Source: Certhia americana (taxonomy: Eukaryota; Chordata; Aves; Passeriformes; Certhiidae). From it: a DNA stretch of 64,000 bases. Of this stretch, positions 1 through 12,660 are shown piece by piece. The translations under genes and the position numbers were made by a program. Below the pieces are notes generated by a model. The model was not told where the DNA came from. It searched no databases and saw only the letters and a program-made list of their open reading frames with translations. The stretch is from the NCBI GenBank assembly GCA_018697195.1, contig CM031857.1, positions 55,855,238 to 55,919,237 on the forward strand, in the 5' to 3' direction. Numbering within the stretch: the stretch's first letter is position 1; every line of letters begins with the position of its first letter.

Positions 1-3000
1 TTAGAATTACATGACATAAATCCCATCTATTATCTCCAGTTATCCCTGACTGACTCCAGGCCAGGAATTAATGTAGCTCCATCCATCGTAGTGAGATCAT
101 AATTGAGTTACTCTGCACTGAGAGCAATAGTACTTTCTGTGTTAAAGGATAGCAAGGAATAATTTTAGAAACTCTAATAAGTTGTGTGACCTCCATGCTA
201 CATTTCTGGAATTGAATTCTCCCATGGCAAGACAATTGCTCCCCCGCAGTCTGCCTCTCACTGCAGACAAGTCATAAGAAATAATTCAGCTCTGGTTTCA
301 TGGTCTATAAAGAATTTCCCTCCTTCCCACTCTGCTGTATTATCTTCTTGTCTTTTATGTTTTAGCACATTCACAATTAGTTTTTGCATTATGAGGATAT
401 ACTGACCGGCTAGCAGTGTCTTTGTAGTACAACCACTGCATCATTCACTACTTCACCTCTTGCCATAAACAAATTTTATCTAAAGGTCTTCAGCATTCCA
501 GTCATGTGAACTGTCTCACCAGTTGATAATAATACTAGCATCAGTGAAAATTTCCAGAGTCTTCTTTGCCACCTGGACTTCTAAAATTAGTACCTAATGA
601 CCAGAAAAATCAAGCAGTGGTTGGAAAGAAAATAATGAACTTTGACAAGTATAGCAGAGGAATGTGACTGGAAGACAGACACAAGTTGCAATGTGTAGAA
701 GTGATAGAAACTGGGGAGGGGGAAACAGTAGTACATAGGCCTGTGTCCATTTTATACTACAGAGCCTGTAGTGGAACATGAGGTTCCTAAGTCTGAAAAA
801 TCCTCAATGGTCAGCAGATAACTTGTCTTTCTCCAGCTGCTGGAGCACAGTAACAGTCTGTGTTACTGTCAGGGTCTGTTAACTCATGTGACAGGGACCT
901 GTGCAAAAGATCTGAAGGATTGATCCTGTTGTTAATTCCATGAGTGTCAGAAGAATCTCACAAGGTTACTGTTTTGTTTTGGTTTTCTTTTTTTTTAACT
1001 GGCTCTTTGAACTAAGCTAATTGTTTGATGCTCAGTTTTCCATGGAACTTTTCTTCATGGCGCCTCCACTGCTTCCTCACAGGGTGCAGTAGCTGGTTAA
1101 ATTCTTTAAGGCAGTAAGTATAGCAGCTGGAGAGGTAGCACCTAGATCCCATTGCAGCTCAGTACTGCAGCTACTCCTTTACTGTGACCTAATGGCTCAA
1201 GTGTATTCAGCACCGTGGGACCCCGTGTTTTGCTGTCGTCTGCACTAGAAAACAAATGTCTTGAAAGTTCCAGTTGAAAGAGAGTTTTCTTATTAATGTT
1301 CTGTGTTATGCTGCAGGCTCTGTAAGGTATTCTGTTGTTCTGCAGTGGTGTATAGTAGTTCCTAAACCTCCAATACCCTCAAGATCTGGTTTTACATTCA
1401 TTTGAGAATTTGAGTTTTGGGGAGCTACCCATAATAACAGCAGACTTCTATGGCTGAACTTGGAATCCTACCCAGAGTAAAGTTTCTCACACAAGCATGT
1501 GGAATGGAAAGTCATTCCAGTGCAGTTGATGTAATTCCCTGGTCTGCTTCTGAGGGAAGTTGTATGCAGGAAAGATTTTATTTTCTCGATAGGAAAAAAA
1601 CATTTTTCAACAGGTTGTTTGCATTACTGTACACAACCCCTCCCTGAATAGCTGGAAAATGTTGTTTCTATAGCCATACCCATGCTAATGAACTTCTCCT
1701 TTATAATTATTCAATTATTCATTCTGCTGCTCAAGAAAACCAGCATAACAGTGATTTAACACAGCACTGCAGCAATTAGCACTCACAAAACAACAAAGAA
1801 ACACCTCACTACTCAAAAAGGGATCAAAGTGTGAAATCACAAGTAACTCATTACAAAAGTAAATCATTACAATAACACCACTTCAGTTCTTAATAGCAAT
1901 CACAGTCTTTTTTGGTGGATTTGACTCCTTTCCTTCAATACCTAAAAAGAAGCTACAGAGGATGCTTATTCCGTTTCAAGAAATGTTGTAATTAAGAATT
2001 TCAAAGCTTTTCTGGTTTTCTGTTGAAAAGTAGAATCTAATAGATCAGTTGCTGAATCACTGCAGCTTTTGTGTAGTCTAGACCCTCTCACTTCACTAAG
2101 CTGGAATCTGGAGTGGAAGGAACCATACGTTGGCACTTACACCTGTAGGGTGTTTACCTTTCACTTTGAAAACTCAATCTAACTCACTTTGCCTTCATAT
2201 TGCCCAAGCAGCTGCAGATGGCTTTCTTTCCATTTGAATGGCTTTGTATTCTTTGCTTCTCTCATAAGTACTTGCTTGCTTACTTTATTTTGGTTCTGTC
2301 TTCATGTTACATTTTATTACTAGATGATGGTAGAAGGGATTTTGACTACTTTTTATGTTATTGGCACCAGAGACATTCCTAACCATGCTTACTTAGACCT
2401 TTGAGAGTGCTAATTTTCTCACACAAAGGGAGTATTAAACTTTCTTTAGTGTCCTTCCCAAATGCTTTAATTTTCTGATACAATTTAGTATACTTTTATT
2501 TGCTTTTAATACTTGCATGTGGAAAATAATGTACATCAGGAAACAAACAACACAAAAGCTGTCATAAAAGCATAAAAGAGCAGCTGATCAGAGAAACAGC
2601 AATGCAACATTGTTTTTAGAAGCAATCAAACGCAAGAAGAGCTGACATATTGTTATGCTAACGTTTTTAATTAATGATGTATAGAGGGTCAAGTATAAAT
2701 GAGAAAGAGAAGATCTGCTAATAGAAAACATATGCTAGTATACTAAAAATAGAAGTTTAAATATGTGCAATAGAAAAGCCAAGAATTCTGATTAAATGTT
2801 TGATTGGGAATACATTGGTTGAGTTTCTTTTCTCTCCAGATGGAAAATGAGGCATATTTGTGAGGGATAACAAAAGGGAAAGTTTGGCTATTGAGACCAA
2901 ATTACCAGTGTGAAATATGTGCCCACTTTATTTCTTCCTCATTCATTTACGGCAATTGTCTTTGGGGCATAGCTGGGGATAAGTTTGTTTAACCTGACAG

Positions 3001-3045
3001 TTACTTTGAATCAACAGCCAAGTGGGAGTACTCCTTCAGTGGGGA
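1..3045. other. AT-rich non-coding flank, no gene recognised
   Basis: Both strands were read. The few short open frames lack codon structure or splice support. The part at about 2540-2830 is AT-rich with several homeodomain-like TAATTA/TTAAT motifs and could be regulatory, but nothing in it is diagnostic. No repeat family was recognised. Confidence 0.6.
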
Positions 3046-3320
3046 TTCAGCAGTCATGAAAGCAAATGGTCTGTTTCACAGGCTTTAAACCTCGTACTTC
3101 TGCAGATGTGCCTAGTGAACTCCAACTGGGAATGATGCTCCTTAGCAGATACACCAGTGTAGTTCTTTGGTGCTGGGATTCCAAGTAATTCATCTCCCTC
3201 CACAGCCTGTGCTTGATGTTGTGCCAGCCGATCAGCCCCCTTGCCCACACGCCAAAGAGAATTTCCAGAGTAGAATGGGAGATCACCTTCAGCGAAGGAT
3301 TCACCCTCTCCTCAAGTAAG
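3046..3320. other. Small GC-richer island open in several frames; candidate exon or old coding relic
   Basis: This segment stands out from AT-rich surroundings. On the minus strand an 85-codon frame and an overlapping second frame run through it without stops. On the plus strand 3206-3315 (110 bases) is preceded by a pyrimidine-rich 3' splice site (ctccctccacag) and followed by a strong donor (gtaagtg at 3316). That segment is open for 36 codons and reads PVLDVVPADQPPCPHAKENF and onward. An upstream acceptor at about 3080 (ctgtttcacag) would make a longer exon containing an in-frame stop. I do not recognise any of these peptides. It may be a real exon of an unplaced gene, a degenerate retrocopy or a conserved non-coding element. 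Openness in several frames at once weakens a coding claim. Confidence 0.3.
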
Positions 3321-5517
3321 TGTCTTGGTGAAATTAATTGCTCTATGAAAGCAGAATTGCCCTGCAGTGGTGTCCTTCACTAGTTTTTTGGTGGCATTGG
3401 AGATGCCACAGCAAATCCTTTCTTCCTGTGTTTGGGACAGGTGGTGACATCCAGAAAAGTCAAGGCAAACAGTTGCTTTTGATTTTCTGATTACCTTTTC
3501 TGTTGAGGTACTCCACAGATGGTTCTTCCAGTATTTCCTGTTACAATCTCATACATTTAGAAATATACATCTCCATCAAAAATGAAAAAATAGAACTTGG
3601 TCCTCAAGAGGGTGATTTTTTCCATGTGAGTTAATGAAACAGACCCACATGGACAATAAAATTCCTTTTTAGGCACCTGTGTAATTATACTCCATCCATT
3701 CAATAAACATTTTTTTTGTTTTACTGCATGTTAAATGGATGATCTGTAATGAGTAATTTTCTTCCATTTTAATGAAAAACAGAAAAATTCTTGAAAAACA
3801 CAGAGAACTTAGCAACTCTGCTCAAAAGTGAAATGCAGACAGAATCTCTGATACTGTACCTCCCCTAAAGCAATATAACAAGCATTTACTGTCCTAAAGT
3901 CTGCAAAATATAGCAGAGACATTGCATAAGACAAAGCCACAATTGTTACTGCAAAATTACTAAGATTTGTAGTCAGTAATCTCTGGAGAAGAAGAAAATA
4001 GGGAAGTTAAAGTCTTGCATAGTATAAAGACTGTAATCTGGTGCCATTTTTTAAACTGGAACAATTTCATCTAACAGCTCTCAAATTTTTCCACTGTTTC
4101 CAGCATGCTCCTGAATTCTCTTCCAGTTTCAACAGCAGTCTCTTATTCCTGCTCCTGGCTGCGAATCCTACTTTTGCAATGAAACTTCTGTTTCACTCAC
4201 AGCCTTTACTGAGCTCTAATCCCGTGTTTATGAGCCACTGTAGTTTTCACCCAGTGTATTGTTTTGCACGTTCTGCTTTCCTTCATTTGTAACTATCACC
4301 AGGCTTTTTAAGAAAGTGGCAAAAATGCATTAGAAATGACAGCACTCACATAAAATCATTGTCACTTGACACTGTAAGAAGTACAAATCACCTCTTTTGG
4401 TCTGCAAGGTGTCTGCCAAGTCCAAGATGCCTCACAGCATTCTGCAGCAAATTTGGCCAGCACAGCTGAGGAGAAGGGGAGTTGTCTGCACTGAAGCAAT
4501 TGCTGTTTCCACTTCCTTTGTTATCATTCCCATATCTGTAGCTCTTTGACATGGCAAGGCACTGCTGAGAGAGAAGTGTGAAGTGACTGTCAGCTGATGG
4601 CCCAGCATCAAAACAGACCAATTAGCAACGTCTCCATCTGCTGCCTAGGCTCATGCTTGTTCCCAGACTGTTCTGGGAGCCAGGAATTGAGCTGGAAGCT
4701 GTGGCCTTTATTCACAGCAGCAAGTGGCCAATTTCTTCAATGCTACATGCAAAGAAGTTCTTACAGGAGCTGAAGAATGGAAGTATTACCAGCACATTTC
4801 TTACAGGAGCTAGGCCTTTTCTCTTAAGAGGTCACCACAGACTAGCTGGGGGCCATTTAAGTCAGCGGGTTGGAGTTGGTGGCAACCCTTGTACAGCTGT
4901 AATGGGACAGAAACTGCCCTGTGTGGTGGAAGGAATCAATGTGCTGAATATCCTCTTCATTAGGTTAAAATCTTACAGTAATCTGACACTGATGAAAAAT
5001 GGAAATGGAGACTAATGAAAGCCATCCTTTATCTAGCAGGATACCAAATCCTTAGAACTCTGGATTTATGATACGGGGCCATCAACTACTGGGTAAACTA
5101 AACTGAGAAAATATTTGCACACATTGACTTGAAAACAATGAGTCTGCTAGAGCCTGCTACAGCAGGTTTGCCTGAAAATCAGAAAATGTATACCACTTTT
5201 ATTGTCATAAGCTTCTTTGTGGCCCCCAGTTACCCCCTTTTATAAGCTGTGATTACACATGTGGCAGTAGGGTTCTTAACCTGTGTTTTGTGATTTTACA
5301 TTTCAGAAGCCTCTCATCTTAAGGGCTGTCTGAAAGGCTTGCACAGCAACTCCAGTGTTCCCAGTCCTTTCCAGCACAACTCCAAAATGGAGTTGCATTG
5401 CCTGAAATTCCTGTATGTGTCTGCTGCCAAAACTCCTACTCCTACTATATCAAAACCCTGCTTTGGTGTACAGGAGTGGAGATGGGACTCTGCAGTGAGA
5501 GTTTTCTGAGTATCTTT
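3321..5517. other. Non-coding stretch, nothing recognised
   Basis: AT-rich sequence. The 120-codon plus frame at 4653-5015 has no splice signals or recognisable domain. Inside it a 14-base direct repeat (ttcttacaggagct) occurs at 4758-4771 and 4798-4811. No repeat family was identified. Confidence 0.5.
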
Positions 5518-5655
5518 GCCCTTCTGATTCTCAGCTGGTTATAGTATGGTGATAAAATGCCAAGGTTGTCGGTTTTATCCCCATATGGGCCATTCACTTA
5601 GGAGTTGGACTTGAGTTGTGGGTCCCTTCCAACTCAGAAAACTCTGTGAAATCTA
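5518..5655 (+). mobile_element. tRNA-Ile-derived SINE with CR1 tail (TguSINE1-like)
   Basis: The 5' part follows a eukaryotic tRNA-Ile along its length: a box A-like tctcagctgg, then tatagtatggtgataaaatg where the tRNA has its anticodon arm, then gccaaggttg and a decayed box B (ggttttatcc), then ccatatgggcca as acceptor-stem remnant. It runs straight into ttaggagttggac and tcccttccaactcag, the usual 3' end of avian CR1 elements. A tRNA-Ile head with a CR1 tail is the structure of TguSINE1, described from passerines and thought to be mobilised by CR1 enzymes. The copy is diverged; CpG sites of the tRNA are mutated. No target-site duplication was seen. It has no coding capacity. Confidence 0.82.
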
Positions 5656-8600
5656 CATCTGTGTCAAGAGAGGTTTCCAGCTCCTCATATTTCTAAAATC
5701 TAAGATCACTCCATGAGGCACAGGTAAACATGATCTTCATTGGCAGGAGGTAAAGCTGAAGCCCAAGAAGCTGTAACTTGCTCTGATGTGGGTGCCATTT
5801 GTAGCAATAAAAGCCCTGATAACCTGCATTCCCAACCTTTCCTGCTTATCTGTTTCTTATTGGGTGAAGATTATCATGACAAATATATTTTATGATAAGT
5901 CAAACTGAAGGAGAGCACCTTCATGTGGATTTGCATCTGTTGGGGCTGTGTTATATCTAAGAAGAACTTTTGTTCATGCTCTTTCCCCTAAAGGGGCACT
6001 AACAGCCACTCTGCCTTTGTGTGAAGCACTTGACATAATTGTATGTTTTTGCAACTGTTTCCCCTTTGCCAGGTACTGTGATTGCACTAGTCTCTTTTTC
6101 TTAGGAAATCAGACTAAAACAGCTCTACAGCCAATTTTGCTTTTTCAAGCAAGTTTTCCAGATACATTAAAAGCAGCAATAAAAATAATATCTCTGGCAG
6201 TTCCTTTATACAGTGAGTCCAGTCTGACCCCAGAGGAGATGCCAAGACTGCTTAGTTGTACCTAACAGTAGAACATGTCACAATTCATGTGGTTTTCTGA
6301 GGCATAAGCCAGAGAGTCAAATCTTGCTTTTGGTGTCAGTCAGAAAAAATATTGAACTGTAAGAAAGAAATTGACCCAGAACATCTTTGTCTGTCTGTAT
6401 ACTTCTTCTCAGGGTCAGGGCTGTTTACATTTCCTACTTTGTTTAACAGTAGAAACTGGAGTGGGTGGAAGGGAAAAACCCCATCATGATTGGCTGTTCT
6501 TTTTCTAACAGAAATTAATTGGGAGGGATTGGAGAAGCTCTCTTCTTCTCTCTGAGGAGCCTCATCCCTGATTTATCCTCTGGGATGGCTGCATCTGGTT
6601 CAGCTTAGCTGTATCCGTCTTCAGTATCAACCCTTAATCCAGTTTCACGTGTCTGCTGGAATCCTGCCTTTTTCCCCTTGCTTGCATCTTGCAACTTTTC
6701 TTTCTCCTACTACTCTTATTTCATTTTAGGCTTGTTTGCTTTATGGAAACTGCTGTAAATCATTCCAAGATCCAAAAAGCATGCTAGCTGCAGTCATGTT
6801 GGCTTGATTTCTTTGGTATTTTAATGCTAGTTTCAGCAACTATACTGCACAATGAAACTGTGACACTGATCATAGGCAAAAGAGAGCCAGTAGATGGCAC
6901 CATTTATTATATTATAGAAGATTCACAACCAAAGCTTGGAGGTTTTCTCCCCTTAAACCTGGCTGTCAGTAAAACATAAATCTACCCTCCATTTTCAGAG
7001 ATGTTACTTACAAGCTTAGTAAAGACCTCACTTTATATCCTTTCCCAGAGCTTCCTGGGAAGGACTCGGTGGCAATGCCTTAAATGGAAAAACGTTTTAG
7101 AAACAATAATGGAACTAGAGGTCAATAGGATACAGCCCAGGGGAACTTTCTTCTGTTTTGCTCTTAAAAAACACCCCGTTGCTGCTTTATTTTCTTCATT
7201 CTATTAAATAACAGATTTACTTTGAGGCGTTATCTCCAAATAACTTCAGAAAAGAATCAAGCAATGGTTAATTACAAACATGGTTTAGCTCTTATGTAAT
7301 AATGAATAGTTGTATTTTATTACAACATATAGCAGCTGTTATCTGGGGCTCTCAGAGTGCTTCAGAACACTAATGAAGCGTGCCTTGCAACACCTCTGCC
7401 AGATAGGGAATAGTAGTAATTCCCCAGGAGTCCCACTGACCTCAGTGGCTGCTTATATGGTCCTATGTGTCTGAGAAAAACATACCCATGTGAGTAAAGA
7501 ATACAGAACCAGGAGTAAGGAGTACAGTATATTTTATGCAATTTCAAGTATTTATTTTTCCCTAAAGTATCTTAAAAAAAAAAAAAAAAAGGGGGGGAAA
7601 CAAAAAAGAAAAGGAAGTACTTTCACCTTTCAGGAGTTAGCCTCTGCAGCATTTTTGGTGGGGGATCAGACTGCTTGCTTGAAGGTTAGCTCCAAGTTTT
7701 CAATTGATAATGCATGCACTTTGTGTGCTTCAAAGATGGATTTAGTGACTACAGCATCATTTACTATTAAAGGTTAAAAGCTGTTGCTCTTTCTAATCTC
7801 CTGCTGCACAGCCAATGTAATTTTAATACTGTGTGCTGTAGAAAAGGAAAGAAATGCAATGCTGAAACATTTAAGAGGATGTATTTTTCCATCTTTATTT
7901 TAAGTTATGAAAACTGGCTGCAAAAAGCTAGTAAGTGTTTCCAGTCAATGATAGTTTCCTGGCATCAAAAGATTCTGAACATGAAATGAAATATCCAGCA
8001 GGAAAAAAAACCCTACACACCAAGAGGAGAAGACAAAGAAAAAGAGAACAACTTGGATTTTCTATATTTATCTCTATGTTATGTGTATCTGCTTCACTGG
8101 GTTGTCAATTTTAATTGGACTGCAACCTACTGGAGTTGGGTTCACCCTGGTTCAATTAAAAAATCCTGTTGCTACTTTTTTCCATATTACTCATAAATAG
8201 GAGTATTGTAGGAGTAATAATGTTAACCCCAGTGTCCTGGCAGAATGCCAGCTTAGGTAATTATATTCTGCCTATGGAAGTTTCAGTTGCTGATTCAGCT
8301 GAATATATTGGTCTTTATTTTCCATTCCTGATCATCACATTACACAGCACAGCTGTGTATTGCTGAAGAGCCACCCTACCTGTGTCTGCATTATAGTGAT
8401 GGCTGAACTAAGGAAAACAAAATTCAGAGTCTCTCCACCTAGTAAAAATCTAGACTATTCACAACATCAAAGTACAATGCTGGGGTGAGAGTTGCTTGAA
8501 TTAAGGATTCTTTGATGGAAGTATGCATGGAAATGTGGATGGATGTACAGATAGTCAAAGGCTTATAGAAACTTTGAATAGTGGTGTAGTTATGACAAAC

Positions 8601-9629
8601 CACTATTAGTGGAAGGATTTTACAGTCTCACTTAGGGAGATCTTCACAGGCAAGGTAGGTCAGGCTGAGTCTTTGACTTGAAGAATGGTCTAGTTTGGAA
8701 AAAACAATCCTTTAACAGCCTATCTGGTGGGATTGCACAAGGAATACTTATCAACTAAGGCAAAAAGAAGAGAGTCAGTTGAGGAAAAAATGGTGATAGT
8801 GCCCTCAGAGAAGAGTGTCTGGACATAGTAATTTTATACATTATTTTCTGTGAAGATGTCACTATGAACAGTTTAAGAAAACATGAAACAACAACAAACC
8901 TTCCTCCCTCATCCCCCAAGAACAAAAATTAGGACTAGCCTACTAAAATTGAATCTTGTAGAATGTTTACTTTTGTCTGTTTCGAAAATTACCCATGGTG
9001 TTGTTGAAAAAACAGATATTAGTCCACCAAACAATCAGTACCTCCTGAACTCAGTATTTATTGACATTAACATGAGAAAAATTGAACAAGTCTATGCTTT
9101 GAATACACCCCCTTCCCCCTGATGGGGTAATAATATCTGGTAAGAATTAAGAACAAGGATTTTGCCTGCTTGGAGTGATTTCTAAATAAAAAGTACAAAA
9201 TAAGTAGAACAGTGATAAAGTATAGTAGGCATTCATGAGATCAGCAACAAAGAGACAGAATAAAGGTCAAAACACCAATCTTCTCTTTTGAAAAATCTCA
9301 GAAGCCAGGGAGGTGTGTTCTGACTTAAAAGGCAAAGAGGTATTTTAATTCTCACAGACTTCTGATAATGATTTGGCACCTACCTGTGACTTGTGCCTTA
9401 GGGACATCTGCCACTTACAAATATTCTTTGTTTTTGCTTCATTACTGAGGAAACTGAAACTGCATTTTTGAATTTGTCAGTCTGCTGTTTAGTTTGTATT
9501 ATCCACACTGTCTCTCTACCTGAGTTTACTGAGCTTACATAGTGTTGCCTTGTGAACTGTCTTCATATTTTTTCCTGTGGGATTACAAAGACCTCATTCA
9601 GCAGACTTTTCCTTATCTAAGTCAGAGTG
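5656..9629. other. Non-coding stretch with minor simple sequence
   Basis: No exon or repeat family was recognised. A pure A17G7 purine run lies at 7574-7597 and a GATG-rich patch at about 8515-8545. The frames at 5948-6265 and 7490-7777 lack start context, domains or splice support. Confidence 0.5.
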
Positions 9630-9965
9630 ATTATTCTGAGAAGCCTCTCTGAGTTAACTGGAATTTCAGTGGAACTGGCCAAAGGCTGGAAAATCATCTA
9701 CGTGACCAACGATGTGAGCTTTGGCCCAAATATCCCGCTTCCCATACGTGGTGGTTTTGAATTCTCCTAGATTTAATTTTCCACGCTTAGGAGAGGAACA
9801 CAGTTGTTTTCGTATTCTGATAGTGACTGGAAGATGAAACCCAAGCTTTAGGGCCAGTGGCAGTTCCCAGGACTGGCAGCATTACCTTATGTACCCGATC
9901 ATACGGCAGCGATGCAATCCGTTAGCATACGGTACACGGGCAGCTGTCAGGTCTGTAGCAATCCA
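9630..9965. promoter_or_regulatory. Candidate conserved non-coding element (CpG-retaining)
   Basis: About a dozen CpG dinucleotides fall within roughly 260 bases (9700-9940) in a neighbourhood where CpG is rare, and the sequence is complex rather than repetitive. That pattern fits a selected element such as an enhancer upstream of the 14.6 kb promoter. One plus frame is stop-free from 9621 to 9767 (49 codons, no ATG start) and includes a coding-like WKIIYVTNDVSFGPNIPLPI. A 3' splice-like site precedes it at 9620 and a donor-like gtgagc sits at 9714. A short exon is therefore an alternative. No family was recognised. Confidence 0.4.
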
Positions 9966-10333
9966 ATTAAGTTACATGGTTTCTAAAGCTAGATGATTTG
10001 AGGAAGCTTAAAACAGAGTTAACACTGTGCTGGCTCCATGGCTGTGTCAATTATCTGGTTGGACGTGCTTGTAGCTCTGCCTGCTGAAGCATGTAGAGGT
10101 TTTTTTCTCCCCTTATTCCCTAAAGCAAGACCAGGGAGAACACATTTAAGAGTTAATTATTTCCTACCTTTATTATTATTTATTGAATGAGAATCTTCAT
10201 ATATATTTGAAAGAGATAGTCATATCACATAGGAAAAATCCCCAACAGAATAAATGGATTGCATAATGTATTTTTCAGACTTTTTCTGAAACTAAAATAC
10301 TAAAGTTCCTTTATAATAGCTGATGTGGCATTG

Positions 10334-10363
10334 ATTTGCATGGAGGTCACTATTTGACCTTTG
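10334..10363. promoter_or_regulatory. Octamer plus nuclear-receptor inverted repeat (motif level only)
   Basis: ATTTGCAT (POU octamer) lies at 10334-10341. It is followed by AGGTCA (10344-10349), five bases, then TGACCT (10355-10360), a perfect inverted repeat of the nuclear-receptor half-site. The second half-site extends to TGACCTTTG, the reverse of the extended half-site CAAAGGTCA. Occupancy is unknown. Such motifs also occur by chance. Confidence 0.3.
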
Positions 10364-11989
10364 CAGTGGGAAGCCTACGTGTTTCTTGTCAAAATCTCTT
10401 CCTTTTAACCTTTAGTTTCTGATATCTGCCTGCATTTCTCTGTGCTGTTCCCATTATCTTTGTATCTGAAATGCGTGAGACAGAAAAGGAAAGCAGCTTT
10501 GTGGCATAGCTCTCTATTTTTTACAGCATCTGTCTTTGTGGCAAGTTAATCAAAAGCCCTGTGTGAAGCCCTCTCTGAGCTCAGCCCTCCATCCTTCCCA
10601 GGTATTCAAGAACTTGCAGTCAGGTAACCCTATCACACTCTCACTGCAGGTTCCCCACGGGTACGTGTGCTTCACTTTTTGTCTAGTAATTTGTACAAGG
10701 AGCTGCCTTACCTGCTTTGTGGGAAACAGGCTAGATTACTGTACTTCTCAGAACTCTGCTTCTTTTCAGTCAGAGGGATTGTCCATACATAGAAAAATTA
10801 TCTAGCTCCCCCTTGGTGAAAAGCCTGAGGAAAGAAAAGAGTCCCTCACTGAACACTAACAGCACTTGGCCTTCATCTTACTGGGAAATTAAAATCAATT
10901 TTAAACAAAAATACTCTGCTGCCAGCTCTGAGAAACAAAATCACAGTTGTGACAAAACATATGATAAAATTAATACTGCCTTTACTGGGAACACAATTTC
11001 AGCCCAGATACATTGATCTGAGAAATTACCAACTTGATCTTATCTCCAACCTTGGGGCAGGAAGCAGGAGAACTGGCTGCATTTGTACAGGAGTGAATAC
11101 AGTCCACCATGTTATGTTTCAGAAAGTCACTCTTGTGACTTGCAAGAGTAAAGGAAAATTCACAAAATAAAGCCAAAGACAGAGGAGCAGAGTGGCTGCA
11201 CCCCTGCTTTGGCGACTCCTAAGCCCAACCCACCTCTGCAAAGGTTCCTCAGAATTTAAGTCTACCAGAGTTGGTAGAATAATTTTATTTTTATACCATG
11301 TAATAGAGAACACATCTTACTCTTGTATGCTATGTTGGACACTGATGGAAAATGAAATAGTTACTTGGCATGAGCATTCCCATCAGCTCATGCCTTACAG
11401 AAAACATTCTGCTAAATTCAGAGGTTAGCTATGGCTGGTCTTCTGTGAAGAATAAACCAGTATTGGTGTGGATATTGGTGGCTGGTTTTTGCAATGGCTT
11501 TTGAAATGTTGAACCATGGACTGCTTATTGCTTAATTGCTCCATTCCATTTTTAGTATCAAGATATTTATCAATACATTGCCTTCTAGTATTCTGTTTGC
11601 CAGCCAGGAAAGCTGACTCAGGAAGACAGACACATGCATGCCTTCCAGTACAGAAATTATGTTCTCAGAACAAATTCAAGTCTTCTGCTGAGAACTTGGG
11701 TACAACATCATATGTAGAAAGCAAGGGTTGAAAAAAATTTAATAAAAATGGCCCATCTGCAGTCACTGGCAAAACTCCCGAGGGAAAGCTAGGAAGAAGG
11801 AAAGGAATCAGGAGAATTTTTAAATGCAGTTTTCTCTATTACTGTGTTTCTAATCCTATTTTCTTGGCTTCTCTTTGTCTTGCTTTGCTGTTGTTTGTTG
11901 CTAGCCTGCATGTTCTCAAGGCTTTATAATGCTTCATCTGATGGGGGAACCTGGAGAGCCTATTTTCCCTGCTAACGAATAACCTGGAT
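10364..11989. other. Non-coding stretch, nothing recognised
   Basis: AT-rich sequence with short overlapping frames on both strands (10536-11428) that lack domains. A 22-base segment at about 10600-10625 has an acceptor and a donor-like gtaacc, but it is too short to support. No repeats were recognised. Confidence 0.5.
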
Positions 11990-12660
11990 CTTTTTCATCA
12001 CTGAAGCCAATCAGAGGCGGGAGATTACAGTTGGCGGAGGGCTGAGATCTGCATATTAACAGCACAGTTATTGAAGAATAGCTGTGTTGCATTTAGACCA
12101 AACTGTGCCCTCCGATTCGCCAGCACTGGCTGCCAGCCAATGCAGATGAGGGATTCAAAGGTCAGATCTTTATTTATTTATTTATTTATTTTAATTTTTA
12201 AAGAGAGAACTGTGCAGTACTAATGATATTAAGCCAGAGAGTGAACCCCGCATGCAGGAAGCAAAGAAAGTGGAGTGAACCTGTTTGGCTGTGGCTCCAT
12301 CAAGGCACGGCTGCTGTGCCCTCTTGTTGGCTCCGAGGAGTCTCCCTGCCTAATGTATCATATTGTGTATATTAATGTTTCAGCTTTACAGTTCTATTTC
12401 CATTAGGGGAAGATTGCCCGTGAGCCTCTTAGTGGATAAATAGGAATTTACAGCTTTCAAAAATTCTCTTAAAGCTTGCAGGATCCACAGAAGAAGGAAT
12501 TACACATGACTATTTTTGAAGCTTTAAAAGGTCCAGAGGGCCTAATTGTGCTCTCAGATATGTCTGTGCAGCTCCGATTGAAGTCGTGGGATATAATGCA
12601 CGCTTATGTGACAGCTAAAATGAGTCCTTTTTTAAATTAAAATAAAATCCTTCAGTTATT
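11990..12660. promoter_or_regulatory. Candidate conserved non-coding element cluster (enhancer-like)
   Basis: This complex, motif-dense stretch keeps CpG sites. It contains CCAAT at 12007-12011 and 12137-12141, a full NFI-type palindrome TGGC-N5-GCCA at 12127-12139, and an extended nuclear-receptor half-site TCAAAGGTCA at 12155-12164. A (TTTA)n run at 12169-12192 splits it into two blocks (about 11990-12168 and 12290-12620). The second block is rich in AT-type homeodomain cores mixed with intact CpG. It has no open frame of note and no splice pair. Its position 2-3 kb upstream of the CpG-island promoter suits a proximal enhancer. Confidence 0.45.

Noticed and set aside
5518..5590. Functional tRNA-Ile gene
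   Set aside because: Box B and stems are degraded and the sequence continues into a CR1 tail, so it is a SINE head.
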